Positions 13,839 through 26,600 of a stretch of DNA of 64,000 nt are shown in pieces. The stretch lies in the NCBI RefSeq assembly GCF_041296385.1, contig NC_091014.1, positions 47,138,078 to 47,202,077 on the forward strand. The letters run 5' to 3'. Within the stretch, counting starts at the first letter, position 1. Each line of letters starts with the position of its first letter. The notes under the pieces were generated by a model. That model had not been told where the DNA came from. It saw nothing but the letters and a program-made list of their open reading frames with translations, and ran no database searches. Position numbers and translations under genes: made by a program. This DNA comes from Aphelocoma coerulescens (lineage: Eukaryota > Chordata > Aves > Passeriformes > Corvidae).

Positions 13839-13895
13839 ATTCTCCATCTCAATCTCTGGAGCATCTCAAATGCTCCCGTAATTGAGATGGAGAAT
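13839..13895. other. Nested perfect inverted repeat (hairpin)
   Basis: The 15-base arm ATTCTCCATCTCAAT (13839-13853) has its exact reverse complement at 13881-13895. Inside it, GGAGCAT (13858-13864) pairs exactly with ATGCTCC (13870-13876) around the loop ctcaa, leaving a symmetric 4/4 internal loop. The folded form has 22 base pairs in 57 nt. No protein gene overlaps it. It could be a pre-miRNA-like stem, a short fold-back element or chance. Confidence 0.85.
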
Positions 13896-16800
13896 TGGAC
13901 ATGAACAAGTGAGTTAGTGGACCAGGGAGGGGCCATGGCCCTTTGGTTTTGCTCACATCCCAAAGCCAAGCACTCCTTTGCTATTTAATTTGTTTGCAAC
14001 AAAAAGCAAAAAACCCCAGGATATTTGGGCAGGAATTCTTTGAGATCACTGGTTATGTTTTTGTCTTGCCAGGAAAATTCAGCATTAATGGTTAACCGTT
14101 CCTGGGTTCATTTCCTGTGAAAAATCCTTTCACTTCAGTCAGACATTCCCTGTACTGTAGCCGAGTGTTAAAACAATAAACTTTTTTGAGCTATTTGGAA
14201 ATTGCAGATTAGAAATGTTACCTGGTTGAGTGAAGTTTCTTTTAGGGAGGAAGAGGGAGAGAGAGGTAAGACTCAACATAATGAGTATCTTAAATGTGAT
14301 CAGTACAGGAAGAAAGGAAGTAAAGTTTTCTCCTATTTTTCTTCATTCCTATAAAAGAAAGAAGACTGGATATATTTGTGTTATGTGTAGCTGTTTAAAA
14401 GTTGTGCTCTTTTTTATTTTGTGTACTCTTTTCTGGAATGCTGTAGTTAGTCAGAAAATTAGAAGGATTATGATATAATGATAAAAAGAAAGGAAAAAGT
14501 GAGTAATTGATAGGGCAGTTATTTTTGCAAGACAATTTAAAAACTGAGTTAGTGTGATTATTTAACTCAACTGCCTAACAGCCAGTTTGGAGGAGATATT
14601 CCTTAGCATTATTCTTTCATTAAAAGAATTTATTGTTCTGCAGTTGTTCAAAAAGCAGGAAAGATAAAAATTGACATGACTAATTTTTGTTTTACAAGAA
14701 ACAAGTAGGAAATTGCAGTTAAAAAAAAAAGCTGTTCTGTCTTTTGTTGTGCTTTGTAAAAACTCTAAACCTATCTTTTTCTGTTTGGGGTCACCTTCAG
14801 GATTATCATAGGACTTTTATGCAGCTTAATTAATATTTGTAAAACATGCTATAGCACCAGGTGAAAATGGAAGTGCAGTTCTATTGCAGAAAAGGTGTTT
14901 TTCAGTGCTGCCTGTCCGGACCCTGTTATAATTCCTATACTTGAAAGAGAAATGTTAAATAAAAGCTTTATATATTCATTTAAAATACATTACTATACTT
15001 ACTTTCTTATAATATTCTAAATTTTTTTAAAGAAAAATATTGTCCTTTAAGACAGCGCAGTGAAATAATAACATTAAAATGTTGACCTCACTGTATCCAT
15101 AGCAGCAGACTTTATTCTCATAAACACAGGATAAAGTACTCAATGCAGGTTTTAGAAGAAAACATTGGAGAAAACATTTTTCTTTTAGCAAATAATTAAA
15201 CTCTTGTGTTAAAATCTGCTTGTAAGGAAGGAAGCTTATATCTGAACATCTCTAGTAATCACACAGAGAAAAAAGTATAAAATTAATTGCAAAGTAAATT
15301 GTATTCTTGGTTATGTATTACAGTAGTTGGGTGGGTTTTTTCCTAACCAATGAATGGAGACCAAAGCATTCAATATGTGAAACCAGAGTAAATTTGTGTC
15401 AGCACCATGCTGAATTAGATTTTCATAGAATATTTGTCTGTGTCACTGACTCCAAAATTAAAAAGGAAGAGGAGGAAGGAGGATTTCATTGTACAAGAAG
15501 ACCCTCCTGCTATGGGAAGGTCTTCTCTATGATCTGCCCCATACAACAATGCCAAAGAGCTACTTACCATATTGACAGCTTTGAACCACCAGCATGTTTA
15601 CCAATTCTTTTCAAATTTTAATTGAAATATTTCTCCATTCTACATCTGTGGAAGGAATGAACAGTGGTTCCCTATCTGATAAATCATGGGATGGGACAAG
15701 GGGGGAGAGAGAGAGAGAGAGAGACAGAGAGAGGGAGGGAGGGAGGGAGGGAGGGAGGGAGAGAAAGAGGGAGAGCACACTGCAGGGAGAAATTGAAAGA
15801 TTCTGAAAAGAATGACATTTTATCTTCAGTTCATCCCCTTGGGCAAGGGACAAGAAATACCTGTGCAGAACTAAAGGACAGTAAAAAGAAGTGTTTGGGG
15901 TTTTTAAAATTCTTTCAGTATTTTCCATTCTGTGAACTGAATGAAGCAAAAATGCTGAGAACGAAACCAGCTTCTGGTCCTATAATTAAAAATTCTATCA
16001 TCAAGAACCTGCTAGAGCTCAAATTGAATTTGAACAGGAAGCTTAACAATGAAAGGTCTGAATGGATTTTAGAATATTTCAGTTTTCAAATACTGTTTCA
16101 ATATAGTTTCAAGTTATATTGCTGCCTTGAAAGATGTTGTATATTCAAGGCATTCACAGGATTTCTCATGCCTACAAATATATAGTAACTTGAAATTATT
16201 CCTGGTTAAATTAATTTTATGATGTGGAAATCAGTAATTTCACACAGATTTATCCAATTGTATGTGACTTGTTTTTAAATTCCACTACAGCTCCAATTCA
16301 CAGTCATTTTTTGTTGTCCAAAGTATATATCCGTTTTTTGGATGACATCAATCTAACAAAATAATCCTAGTAATTACCCTCACTATGACTCAGTTTCTTT
16401 ATCAGAAAATAACAGTAATCCCATCATCAGTGAGGGATTTAAAGTTTTCTGCATCAACATTTAGAAAATATTTTCAGATCCTTGAATGCAGGAGGAAGGG
16501 TATTTATGTTATTCAATCGAGACACACTGTAAAGGGAACAGTCATTTGTTTCCAAATCCATTTTCAGTGAAATCCAAGAAGGAAGATTCTTTAAAAGAAT
16601 AATGATGGAACTAGAATTGTTAGCTAATATGCTGAACTAATTAAGCCAGGAGAGAGATCCATTTATGCTTGCCAAAGGTTTTCTTTGAGTTAAAGATATT
16701 GAGTACATCATTAAATGAGAGAAGTGAAAACATGAAGCATAGGTTAATCTTTAAAACAGAGTGGGTGAAAGGGTCCAGAGGCAAGGGCTGAAGTCAAATA

Positions 16801-18649
16801 TTTACCACTGCAATTTAATTTTCCACTTTGAAACCCCAGAGATAATTAGAATTATTCTCATTTGTCTCCCATCTCAGCATGATTTAGGATTCTACTTAAT
16901 GTGCATAGAAAAAAAGAAAGACTGTGTTGAAGCAAATGGACCAAAACTCTCAGTGTGGAACCAGAATATGCTACCTAAGGAATAGTCACAAGCTGACAGA
17001 GCCAGCCCCATAGGCCTGTGTGGAGGGTGGAAGTCTGTGAAGATATAGAGCACCTGCAGGGCTGGTTTAGCTCCTGGCCAGACTTCCAGAGTTGAAAAGA
17101 ACATTTCAGCAGCCACCAAAAAATTTCAATGTCCTAGGCAAAGCTCCTTGCTTCTTGGCAGTGATGCTTGCTTCATTCCCCACAGATTCTGGCATTATAT
17201 ATCTACTATACAGCAGAGCTAGCAGGGAAAGTCAAGATTCTGTCTATCCTATGAAATTACTGTATACATTTTATCATCATACAATGTCCAGTGTATTAAT
17301 TAGCTCTGTTATGTTCCTATGACTCCACTACCAAATGCAATAATACCAAGTTTAAAATGGTTTCCAAACTGCTCTAAAAACGAATTATAACCATAAAGAA
17401 ACTCAGGCCTTTTTTCCCCTAGTGTCCTGACTGGTCTTACTTCCCTGGAACTCTGTGGTTTATCCTTCAGAACCTACAATGAAAACCTTGTTTATGGGCA
17501 AAGAAGAAACCTATGGATATTTAAAGACAAAAATGTATTAGTATAATTGAAATCTTAGCCTAATCCAAGAATTGTTATTAATCCCTAACTAATAGTTATT
17601 AATCCCAATTCCCTAATTATTATGGGAAAAGAAAGACTACTTCTATGTCCAAAAAGTTGTAATAATAATACTAATAAGACAGTTAAAATTTTTATATAAA
17701 CTGTTACTACTTTTCCCTCTCTTCACCTGTGTATTGCTGACATTTCCACTGCTTTTACAGCCTTGCACAGTTGCTGGGAATGCCCTGCCTTGCACAGGTG
17801 ACCTTTCAGTGACAACACCACTCTGGCTTTAAGGGCTGGGCTTCTTGCTGCGGTCCTTTCCCCAAACAGGATACACCAACAATGTCCCAGTGGTTCCTTA
17901 CAAATACCAAGAAGAAACACAGCACAGGCACTGTCATAAAAAAATGCCAGTAAAGGTCCTATCAGCAGGAAAAACTGATTTAATCAAGGGCCTGTTAAGG
18001 AACGAAGCAAAATATGCTGATCATGTTTACTTAAAACCCCCCAAATTTTTCTTTGCTCAACTTGTGGGCTTGTAAGGCAGGTACTCACCTACCTGTCTGT
18101 AACAACAGTTATGCTCCACAGTGAGGAGATAAAGAAAAAAGCCAGAGGATATGGCTGTGGTCAAGAAAAGGCTTTAGATTCCCTGTACTGAAGCTAGAAC
18201 GGGATAACAAGCATTGGCCTCAGAAGTGAAACATGACAGGTTTAGCAGCAAATTAGGACTATAAGGTAGAGTGAGGGTGTAAGACTTGTAGGAATGCTGT
18301 GGATCCCTTAACACTCAGCTGAGATGGCAGATGATTGAAGATTCAACTATGACTAATGACTGGTTAATGAGGATTAATAGATGCAATAAAGACACGATCC
18401 TCATTGCTGTAGGGAAATAAAGGCATTTTATGTAACAGTGGCATGATTTCTTTTCTCCTTTTTGTAAGTTCACTTATACAGACTAGACATTAAATGAACT
18501 TGGAAAACCAAGACTCCATCATAAAAGGAAAGTAAATCAGGCATTTCAGCTTGACTGGTTCTGATGGTACACAGGATGAAGACTCACTCGAAGGCAGATC
18601 TCTACAGAAACAGTTTTGCTACAGGTTCCACGTCTAATATACCTTTAAA
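13896..18649. other. CFAP54-NEDD1 intergenic region
   Basis: AT-rich sequence without recognised genes. Open frames at 15307-15621 and 15664-16185 have no gene-like composition; the second is opened by the purine tract. A gttattaatccc motif occurs twice near 17573 and 17596. Nothing else is supported. Confidence 0.6.
15702..15775. repeat. (GA)n / (GGGA)n purine tract
   Basis: Nearly pure purines on the + strand: about eight GA units with a CA interruption, then about eight GGGA units, then gagaaagagggagag. Such mirror-like polypurine runs can form triplex DNA and are unstable in length. Confidence 0.95.
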
Positions 18650-18838
18650 GTCAATAATTTAGTAAATAATTTTGTGTTTAGGGGTAGAAAGCAGGAGTGA
18701 AAATACACAGAAGGAAGAGCTACCTTTTATTCTACCAGATGTCAATATTTTAGTAAATAATTTTGTGTTTAGGGGTAGAAAGCAGGAGTGAAAACACACA
18801 GAAGGAAGAGCTACCTTTTATTCTACCAGATGACAATA
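18650..18838. repeat. Two-copy 91-bp tandem duplication
   Basis: Copy 1 (18650-18740) and copy 2 (18741-18831) differ at only a few positions (for example aaatacacag against aaacacacag). A third start (gacaata) follows at 18832-18838. The near identity means a recent duplication. It lies about 130 bases left of the NEDD1 CpG island. Confidence 0.95.
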
Positions 18839-18969
18839 ACGAAAAATCCCTCCTTCTGTAAAATTCAGCATGACCAGAATAACAGTTATACTCCAACTCA
18901 GAAAAGACATGCAACAATTTTCTAATACTTGGTGTTCCTAGAAGTAATGTATTAGCTGCTATCATTTAT

Positions 18970-19720
18970 TCCGCTCTGTCACCACGCTATCCCCGTGTCC
19001 CAGATGTACGCTGTGGCGGATGCCTTTTGCTCAGCACGGGAACGCAGACCTTCCTGCGTTTCCAATTCAAACCGCGGCAGATGCCGGGTCTGGTGCCCCT
19101 CCAACACACCCAAGGCGGGTTTATTGCCAATTCGTGGTCAGCACCACCTTCCTTCAGCAGCTGCCAGGGAGCGGGTCGGGGCCCGGCCCGGGAGCTGCCT
19201 GTGGCGGTCACTGCGGGACGGACCCGCTGACTGAGCCGGGCGCGTCCCGTTCCTTAACGGGCCCCTTCGGGCCGCCGTAGCGCCGGGCGCGGCGCGCGGG
19301 GGCTGCCGGGACGGGGCGTGTGAACTTGGGCGCGGCGCGGAAAGTCGGGCCGCGAGTGCGCGCGCGGGGCCGGGATCGCGCGGCCGGGCCCAGTCGGGGC
19401 GGGCGGAGCCGGGGCCGGGCCGGTCCCTCAGGCGGCGCTGGGCCGGGCCGGCGGGGCTCGGAGCGGGGGCTCGGCCCGGTGCCCGCCCGGCCAGGTGCGC
19501 AGCGCCGCGGGGAGAGCGCGGGCGCGGGGCCGCGGTCGGGCGGTGGCGATGCTGATGCCGTGGGGCGAGGCGCGCCGAGCGACTCCTCCCGCGGCCTCCG
19601 GGGCTGGAGGGGGGAGCGGGAGACGAGCTCCGTGTGAGGCGGGAGGAGCGGCGGGGAGCGGCTCCGCGGGGTGGTGCCGAACGAAGGCGTGTGTGGACCC
19701 TGAATTTCTTGAGTAGTCTT
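18970..19720 (+). promoter_or_regulatory. NEDD1: NEDD1 CpG island promoter with 5' non-coding exon
   Basis: The sequence changes abruptly from AT-rich to very GC- and CpG-rich, densest at 19200-19650, with several GGGCGG-type (Sp1-like) boxes such as near 19397 and no TATA box. NEDD1 coding starts in the next exon at 20520, so the transcription start and a non-coding first exon should lie here. A possible donor is CCAG|GTGCGC (exon end at 19494), but other GT sites exist and the start site cannot be fixed by eye. Short overlapping open frames here come from GC richness. Confidence 0.8.
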
Positions 19721-20519
19721 TTGAGTGTTAATGCTCCCGGTAGTTAGAATGTACGGCCTAAAGCTGTGTGGAAACGTCCCGCAAACTTTGGCTAAGGGGT
19801 GGTTATGTTTTTAGCTGAAGGGAAGGTTCACGTTTAGAGTTCTCGTTTGTTGGCTGTTTAAAATTACCGGGGTACAAAGCTGATAGTCAGCGTTTCAAAC
19901 CAGGCACCCGTTAGCCTGGCTTTAAGTCTTAGAACGGTGTCAGTCAAAACAAGTAGCAGTACATTGTTCCTGGCTTTTTTGTTTTGTAATGTTTCGTAAG
20001 CTGCGATGAAAGGTGACTCGTCGCTCATATTCTACTGCCAAAGGTTTAGTTTAAAGGATTCTCGGATGTCTCCTTTGGAGTGGTGAGAGATGAACGCTGA
20101 AGCGAGTCCTTTAGGTCCATACTCCCAGCCTTCCCCTGCAGCAGTTTGATTCTGGTTTGTATATCCCCATCTACTGGTGAGAAACGGGTCCTTCAAATAC
20201 TCAGGGCTTTCTGGAAGGCAGCTGTGAACTGTGAAGATAAAAGCTTCATTTTAGTCTCTTGATGCCATAGAGAGGATGGCTTTGTGAAAAAGAAATCACA
20301 CACTTCCTGCAAGAATTCAAGTAGCAAAAGCTTGGAGTGTCTGCTGCTTTCACTCGTGTATGCAGCTGAACAGTACTGACTGCTTAACTCTCCAAATAAA
20401 TGTCGCGGTCGTCAAGAGAACTTCAACCGTACCATTTAAAATTGTTACTTTGAATTGTTAGGTTGCCTGTTTTATATTTTTATGTGTTTTCACTTACTTA
20501 TTTATTTCTGCCAAAACAG

Positions 20520-20663
20520 GTGCAGCCATGCAAGAAAGCATACGTTTTGCCTCATCAGGAGACGACATTAAAATATGGGATTCCTCAACTCTCACTGTGG
20601 TGGAGCAGTTCAACCCACATACGCCCTCACATCCAGTCAGCTCACTATGCTGGGCCAGCAATA
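20520..20663 (+). CDS. NEDD1: NEDD1 exon with start codon (residues 1-45 plus one base)
   Basis: The acceptor is tttctgccaaaacag. Eight 5'UTR bases precede ATG at 20528. The donor is ATA|GTATCCTTT, the U12-type 5' splice consensus rather than the usual GTRAGT. It encodes the first propeller strands, ending in SSLCWASN. Confidence 0.95.
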
Positions 20664-23600
20664 GTATCCTTTACAGTTTCAGCCATATTTTTGTGGGTGT
20701 TCTGCAAAATTCCAGTGGTTTTTTTCCTTTCCTTTTTTTACTAAAGTGTTTGTAAAACACAGACCTGACACGTTTTGAAGTCTCATATAAAAAAATTGGT
20801 ATGTATTTTGTGGTTCCCCATGTTGAAGGGATTTTCAGAATCAGTTCATGATGGTAAATAATTCTGAAGAAGTTTCTTTTCTCTTAGGAGCCCACGCTTT
20901 TCTAATGGCTATAATATGCCTGAATTGCCTGCCAACTGTAAAGCTTGCTCATTTGTTTCTTCAATAGTTGATTATGATACTTTCTTTTAAGACAGTGCTC
21001 AATTAACTGACAAACTTGAACAAAGCAATTGCTAGTGTAGTAAAAGTTTGTACATAGTGTAGTGAGGAAAATTGTAATCAAAATGTTTTTTTTTCCTGGG
21101 GCAGCTTCTTGTTGATTCTGATAGCCTTTGACAGTGTACGCTTACCTCTAACCCTGTAGGCAGTGGTTTTCTTTCCATTGCTTGTAGCATTTAGAGAGGA
21201 AGCACAAAGGCGTTGGCTGTATAGGAAAACATCCATAGGATTTGGTGGTTTATAATCAAAATAGATCTGACCCATTTAGGTCTTTCACCTCTGACTTGGA
21301 AGCCAGTTCTAGGATAATGATATGAGGGGCCAAGTGTTGGATGAACGTGTGAAAAATCTCAGAGGGCTGTCAGATGAACGGCTTGTATGGCTGTTACAGA
21401 AGAAGGTGCTGGTGCCTCATCTTGATGTAGAAGGAGGACAGGATGCTGGCACACAGCAACTGCAAGTTCTGAATATCTGTCCTCTAAGTCAATGTATGAG
21501 AAAAAAGTGACACCAGTTGGTACACAAATGCATGTTTTAGCCATGGAGCTTTCAGAGAATATGAAGCACAGATACGTTTTCATGTATATGCATACACACT
21601 TGTATGTATTTAGTAAACTTTATCTGTACACAGTCTGTCTTAAATGCTTTCTGCTACCAAGTCTCCTCTTCATCTCCCAAAACTGAAACAATGAAGAACC
21701 TTGCTTTATAGACTTGTCAACTTGTTAGGGATAAAGCATTAGTTTAGGTTCTGCATAGTTTTGTAAAATTCTGAAAAAGTGCCTTAAAATGATGAAAGCA
21801 ATAGCAAGCACTACCTAATGGTTCTCTTGTGTTAAATCCAGGCAATTAACCTGTATTATTCTTAAATGAGCAAGTACAAAATCACAATGGGCATTGGCCT
21901 GGAGACTAAATGATTAATCAATTTGTTTGGTGGCAGTGCAGGTGCAGTCTCCCTGCTCTGTAGTTCTATAAATGTTCCTATTACTTTGGGGTACTTGCTT
22001 TCATAAAAGGTCCTTTTTGGCCTTTTGTTTTTCTTTTCTCAGTACAGAGTGGGAGAAATTAGCAACTGCTCATTGTACTCTAGAAACTGTATGGTGAAGT
22101 AGTCTTAACATTTGTCATGACCAGGACCATTCTTTAAATCCATAGGCTACTAAGAGCAACAGACATTCCTTTGAACTAGTGACAAATGGGGCTCTTACTT
22201 GGGGGTGTGGGGAAGCAGAATTGTGGACTGGATAAGCTGCCTTAGTGGTAAAGAGCTCCTAAATAATACCTGGCAGATATTTCTTGTCTTTTCTCTCAAA
22301 GAAATTGCTCTCTTGCATTGGCAAGTAAGGGCTGCAGTTCAAGAGCTTCTTAATGAAAGTTTGGAAAATAGCCTTATGTTTCTGTTTCTAGGTCCCTTCA
22401 AGGTACAGTCCTTTAGAAGAAGCCAATCTGTCTTCTGTTCAATAAGGGAAACTTCCTGTTGCTTTTATTAATCACCAGTATCCTACAATTAGGCTCCTTA
22501 ACTTGTGACAAAGATAGATACCTGGCCACTGCTTCTGCTGCTGGTGATAAAATAGTTGTTTCAAGCTGTAAAAGCAAACCTGTTCCACTCTTTGAAATAG
22601 CTGAAGGAGTAAGTATGAGTAATGCTTTTCCCTTATTTTTGTGTCTCACATCTGTTCTGCATATTGGCATCAGTTTAATTCTAGTATTGTTAGAATTATG
22701 ACACATATGTAAAAACATTTCCTTGTGTATTGTTGAACACATATAAAGAGTGGGGGCAATTGTGCTTTTAAAATAGTTCTGTCAGTAAGAAGATACAGAT
22801 GCAGTTATTCAAATATGATCACTTGAGGCAGTCGATGGTTCAGATGTGATCTAATGTATAGGAGATAGACTAGAGCTCAAGTTTGAACTCATTTTCCAGC
22901 TTGAACTGGCAGTATTGTGCATGCCTAAGAATTGTACCTGGAAAACACTGGATTCTATGTAGAGGTTGTTCTTGGAGTGTACATATGCCAGCTTCTGGAA
23001 TTGCAAGAAATATGAGAATTTGTGTTGTGTTCAAGGCTTTTTTTTTTGTTCCCCTGTTAAATGGAAGTGGGGCACTTCAAAAAGCTGGGCTTAGTTTTAG
23101 AAGAGTCTCTTCACATGGTCACTTAAATAGCTTGTTAGTGTTCTAAACCATTGTAATTATTCTCCTTGGATATCTGTTGTAATGCTAATTTGGACTGGAA
23201 ATTTTCTGAAAAGTTGTTCAAACCTTGCCTTTATGGTGCTGAAGCAAACTCTTTCAAAGGTGGAGTGTTTGTCCTGAAGATTTCACTGAATTTGATCTAT
23301 AACTGATGCAATTCCTTGTAATTTTACCATGTCAATAATTAGATGGACTTGTTTTTTCTTCACTTAAATCTTGAGAACTTAAAAGTGAATTTTCAACTTG
23401 GTGGAACTGAATAATAATTTGTCCTCAATGTAGGCCTATCACTAAGATTGACATTTTTTTTTTCAAAAGCTGGTACTTCAGTGATTATTTTAAAAAGAAT
23501 CACTTAACCGAATTATGAGGTTTGCTGCTATAATATTCCCTGTAATGTTTAGGAAATGTGAAGTGTGTAACTTAGGCAACTTCTTGATTTTCTTCTAAAG

Positions 23601-26600
23601 AATTTTTTTTCCTTAACTTTGGACTTTTTTTTTAAAAAACCTCAGTACCTGAATAAAAGGCTATGATTGCACTTTATGGAGCTATAATTTAAAGGGAAAA
23701 TGCATATTGGAGGAAAAGGTGCCAAAAAATTTTAAATGGGAATGGGGAAGTGCGAGCATTTGAGGGTTTATTAATTAATATGCTTACATTTTAAAGTATA
23801 TTAAATGTATGTCCAAACTGGACTGGATTTTAAGTGCCTTTTGATGGGAAATGGCTGTAGAGTATGAAAGGGTCTGTCAGTGGGACTATTCGTGCTGGTG
23901 AAAATGAAAACACACATCATTATGCTTTTAAGTAGATTTGAATAAATCCCTTAATTATCTTTAACATACTTTTTTCTTCTTTCTCCACTAGGCAAAACAG
24001 ACATGTGTGAGCTTGAATTCTAGTTCTTCACATGTTGTCAGTGGAGGCCTTGATAACACAGTTAATATCTGGGATTTGAAGTCCAGAAAGATTTACCGCA
24101 GCCTAAAGGTAAGTTTGGCTGAGGAAGAACTGTAGCTTTCCACTCCCAGGTTTTGCTGCCAACTATAAAAAATACACTTTTTCTAAGTCTGATGTCTGTA
24201 GTATCAAGGTCACAGATAGGAGCTAGCACACATCTGGGTCTTGTTGAAGTTTATGTTCTTTGAGCTGTAAGTAGCAAATTTAATAAACATAGGGAACTTG
24301 GTGTTTTCAGAGTACAATTCTATAATTATATATGCTTAAATTTTCAGAATAGACTTCTTATTTTGCAAATTTTTATTGATATTGTCTGATGGGGATTTTT
24401 TTCCAGGAGTTGCATTCCAGGTAATTGCTGTTTCTAGTATGTCAAGTGAGAAAACACTTCTGTATTTGTAGAGTACTGTAGCAGAACTAATGTTGTGCAA
24501 AACTGGGAGATGGTTTTCTTCTAACTGATCCAGTATGAATTCTCTAAAACCTTTTTATGATGCATAAAACTTAGGATGGCTTGTTATCTCTCCCAGATGC
24601 CTTAAGCAGATGGTTTGCCCTTATTTTAGCACCACTGTTTTAGGAGGCTATGAAACTTCAGCTTTGATTTATACATTTTTTCCTTGGACTTTCAGAATTA
24701 CAGTTTGAAACAAAACTGCTAGGTAGCCAGTACATTACTTTAAATATCTATTCCTTTTGGGTTAGAAGTACTTGATTGTCTTCCCCTATATAGAAATATA
24801 GGGAACCAATAACATGTTCATTATACAGAATATCATCACTGCAAATGGCTACTGAAAAGCTAGTTGGTAAATACGTGTGTTAATGCTAAAAGTGTCAGAA
24901 GGCGAAGTTGGCAGTAGCACATCAGATAAACAGAAAGTGTATTCAAATATCACTGGTTTCTGGGAGACTTGACTTTAAAAATAATGTTCATAACACCTGT
25001 GGTAAATATCTCTGTAGTTGTCCTATTAAAATACTGTGTATAACTACATGATGATCTTTACTAATTTATTAAAACCACCTAATGCAAACAATCAGAGAGT
25101 GGTTATGATTGATCTTTGGTATGTTTTGCTGCTGCTTGCTGTGATATTTCATAACAACTTAAATCTTTTAAAATGTTACAGATGGTCATAAAAAATCAAG
25201 CTGAAGTTTTTTTGCAAAAGCATAAATTAGGAAGAATGTCTAATTCTCTCTAACCTCCCTTTCCCACAGGATCATAAAGATGAAGTCACGTGTGTTGCAT
25301 ATAATTGGAATGATGGCTACATTGTTTCTGGATCTTTGAGTGGTGAAATCATCCTACACAGTGTTACCACTAATTTGTCAAGTACTCCTTTTGGTTATGG
25401 CAGCAGACAGGTAGGCTGTGTTAAGTTCCTTTCAGGTACTAAGCTTAATTCACAGTCTTTAGAAACTGAAAGTACATATCAAGAGCTTTTAAGTTTTGTT
25501 ACTCTGTTTCATTTTAATTTTTAAGAGTGCCCTTAAGAAAAGGAAAAAGCAGGCCACTGTGTGCATTATAGCCTTAAATAATAGGTAGCATCGAAATATT
25601 AAATTTTTCAAGTGCCTTAATTTCTATACAGGTTAGAGCAAATTTTACTTGTAGACACTGGTTCCTCAAGAACAAACTTTTAGACATCTTAGAACTGATT
25701 AAAAGCACATTTGGTTTTACAAACCAAAGCAGGATTTCCACTCATGACTTGATGATATTGTTGCAAAGGGCAAAGATCATGTAGCCTGGGTTCTAACTTA
25801 CTCAAGCCTATCTGTACGGTAGGGGTGAATACAAGCCTGTACTTGGAAATAACTTTATTTAATATGGAGATTAAAATTGCACAGCTGCTCAAAGAGAAAA
25901 GTAATGAGGTTTTATCTTACCTACTTAGGTATTCAGTTAATATTTGGGAGAACTAGTTTGAAGGAAGATTATGCACAAGACAAATACAAAACATATGTAC
26001 TACTTCAGGACCTTGATAGGGTTTACCACTGCAATTCCTTTCTGCAGACTCAAAAGATACTAAAAGAATTAGTGGGTATCACAAGGGAAATTCCCCTGAT
26101 ATAAGCATTTGCAGTAGTAAATGAGCTGTGTTGTCCCATTGGGAATTCCAATGTGTCCTCTTAGTGAGAATTTTCTTGTCTTAGGGATAGCCATGTGTTT
26201 GAGTTCTAGACATGCTTTTGTTTTTTACTGAATCATTTTTACAGAGGTAGGACCTGCCTAGGGATGCAGAACTGTTGCTTTGGTCCTAAACCTGACCTTT
26301 AATGTTGCGAGGAATATTTCAGTTGTGACTTATTCCTTTTCTGTTACTGCAACAGCTTTTTCAGTCTTAGATTGCAGATAGTGTCAAATAAAATTTTTCT
26401 CCTGTCTAGCACGAACAGTATAACTTGGTGAAAAATCTCTTACAGTCTCACAGCATCTCGGGAATTATGGTATACTTTCTGATGAAAAATCTCTGTTAAA
26501 TTTAAACTATCTCTGCTCTTAGGTGCTGCAGTGTCTTTGATCCATTGCCAATCCCATACTTGTGTTGAAGCAAAATTGTACTTCATACTTGGTTTGATCT

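Noticed and set aside
15664..16185. 173-codon frame
   Set aside because: Opened by the GA/GGGA simple repeat, and the remainder is low in similarity to any family I know.
19320..19637. 105-codon frame in the NEDD1 CpG island
   Set aside because: GC-driven open frame over the presumed 5' non-coding exon; composition is Arg/Gly repeats.
22479..22513. Use of the upstream AG at 22477-22478 as the NEDD1 acceptor
   Set aside because: It would insert 35 bases and shift the WD40 frame; the U12 branch point points to 22514.
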